A stretch of 6,544 bases of DNA from an uncultured Treponema sp. (GTDB lineage Bacteria; Spirochaetota; Spirochaetia; Treponematales; Treponemataceae), in assembly GCA_937902445.1 (NCBI GenBank), contig CALELJ010000133.1, forward strand, positions 1 to 6,544, read 5' to 3'. The stretch's first letter is position 1, and every line of letters starts with the position of its first letter. The position numbers were made by a program, and so were the translations under genes. Shown in pieces: positions 5,989 to 6,544 of the stretch. Under the pieces are notes generated by a model that was not told where the DNA came from, searched no databases, and saw only the letters and a program-made list of their open reading frames with translations.

Positions 5989-6258
5989 TCATGTTTGTGG
6001 CAGAAGACCATCTCTTGCCATCACATCGATAAATTCCTTTAGTGACTTGTTCAGCGGAATTACAGGGTAGTCGATTTCCTTAGGCAACGGATCAAGGTCG
6101 ACCGTACGGATTCCAAGCGGGTTCATTTCAACCGTAAAACTGATTGGAACGTCAACCACATTGGCAAGGAATTCAATCTTTGCCTGGGCCTTATAGTGGT
6201 GGATATAGTAGATGTAGCCGTCTTCTTTTGTTATTGAATGTAATTCCAATACCTTCAT
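5989..6258 (-). CDS. Conserved-looking 89-aa protein of unknown function
   Basis: I do not recognise a named family. The protein has 89 aa, begins MKVLELHSITKEDGYIYYIHHYKAQAKIEF and has no signal peptide, membrane segment or cysteine. The first half looks beta-rich, with alternating hydrophobic and Tyr/His-rich stretches (ITKEDGYIYYIHHYKAQAKI, then VDVPISFTVEMN). The second half has proline-rich turns (DPLPKEIDYPVIPLN) and a short helix (KSLKEFIDVMARDG). It lies 22 nt after a PilZ-domain gene on the same strand and ahead of a strong terminator, so the two are probably one unit. The ATG has no Shine-Dalgarno, but TATAAT stands six bases upstream. Real coding status is supported by its fit between neighbours, the terminator just after its stop, and non-repetitive protein-like composition. 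Confidence 0.8.
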   Translation of the reverse strand: MKVLELHSITKEDGYIYYIHHYKAQAKIEFLANVVDVPISFTVEMNPLGIRTVDLDPLPKEIDYPVIPLNKSLKEFIDVMARDGLLPQT

Positions 6259-6264
6259 AGTTCA

Positions 6265-6280
6265 ATTATAACCCATTATA
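6265..6280 (-). promoter_or_regulatory. Tandem TATAAT boxes before the 89-aa gene
   Basis: On the minus strand two perfect TATAAT hexamers (complement of 6275-6280 and 6265-6270) lie 10 bp apart in the 22-nt gap between the PilZ gene and the 89-aa gene. The second ends six bases before the ATG, the same arrangement as at tsaE. No clear -35 is seen at 16-18 nt for either. AT-rich chance similarity is possible, since the gap is short and the gene could also be read from the PilZ transcript. Confidence 0.45.
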
Positions 6281-6544
6281 TCAAGAATAACCGTAAATTA
6301 CGGAATAAATATCATTTTTTACATACTGTTCTATGTTTGTGAATTTTATGTGCAGAACGAATGTTTTTTTGTCCTGCATCACCTTTGTAGCCACAATTGA
6401 CCCCTGTGCCTCGTATTTTCTTTCCATTCCAGGGATTGAGAATTCTATGTTGAGCATCTGGTTTTTCGTGATTGGAAGTCCGCAGAAAATTTTACATCCG
6501 GATGCGGAAATATCTTTCAAGACGCCGGGATATTTTTTCTGCTG
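6281..6544 (-). CDS. PilZ-domain protein, C-terminal part, 5' end beyond the window
   Basis: The open frame runs unbroken to the window edge; 87 residues are visible, starting QQKKYPGVLKDISASG. DISASG is the second conserved PilZ motif ([D/N]xSxxG), which with an upstream RxxxR binds cyclic di-GMP; the RxxxR part would lie just outside the window. The following beta-strand pattern (CKIFCGLPITKNQMLNIEFSIPG, then YEAQGSIVATKV and KKTFVLHIKFTNI) fits the PilZ beta-barrel, and the last helix (EQYVKNDIYSVIYGYS) ends the protein. A TTG inside the window (6518-6520) is not the real start because it would cut the domain just before its motif. PilZ proteins are c-di-GMP effectors, and one in Treponema denticola (TDE0214) is reported to affect motility; whether this is its orthologue cannot be told here. 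Confidence 0.82.
   Translation of the reverse strand, partial: QQKKYPGVLKDISASGCKIFCGLPITKNQMLNIEFSIPGMERKYEAQGSIVATKVMQDKKTFVLHIKFTNIEQYVKNDIYSVIYGYS

Noticed and set aside
1..6544. CRISPR array, insertion sequence, phage or toxin-antitoxin genes
   Set aside because: No regularly spaced repeats, transposase, integrase or toxin-antitoxin-like pair was found; all clear genes are housekeeping or motility genes.

Overview
The window looks like chromosomal DNA from a flagellated spirochaete, most likely a Treponema-like species. The reasons are the gene order flgN-flgK-flgL-fliW-csrA, the enlarged FlgK (623 aa) and FlgL (414 aa), the use of the FliW/CsrA switch, and a moderate GC content with AT-rich gaps. 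This is a judgement from protein character and gene order; no database search was possible.

Layout. The left edge (1-51, minus strand) holds the 5' part of a tRNA-His gene with its own promoter-like sequence. Diverging from it, a plus-strand motility block runs from 185 to 4688. A sigma-28-type flagellar promoter (166-192) leads into a FlgN-like chaperone, FlgK and FlgL. A 188-nt gap follows that contains a long, nested inverted-repeat element (3866-3992), then fliW and csrA, which overlap by one base. A hairpin terminator at 4691-4735 closes the block and can also serve the convergent genes on the other strand.

The right part (4745-6544) is all minus strand. Read in the direction of transcription it holds the C-terminal part of a PilZ-domain protein cut by the window edge, an 89-aa protein of unknown function, a strong terminator, and then tsaE and tsaB (ATGA overlap). 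TsaE and TsaB are partners in making the t6A37 modification of ANN-decoding tRNAs.

How the genes work together. FlgN would chaperone the hook-filament junction proteins FlgK and FlgL to the export gate. The junction then accepts flagellin. FliW senses unexported flagellin and controls CsrA, which represses translation of flagellar mRNAs. The PilZ protein would link c-di-GMP to cell behaviour, possibly motility.

No wholly new system is visible. The observations most worth a second look are the ~127-nt palindromic intergenic element between flgL and fliW, the matching TATAAT-N6-ATG arrangement without a Shine-Dalgarno at two minus-strand genes (possible leaderless mRNAs), a thrombospondin-3/EF-like calcium loop inside FlgK, and ANGGA (CsrA-type) motifs at or close to several ribosome binding sites of the flagellar block.
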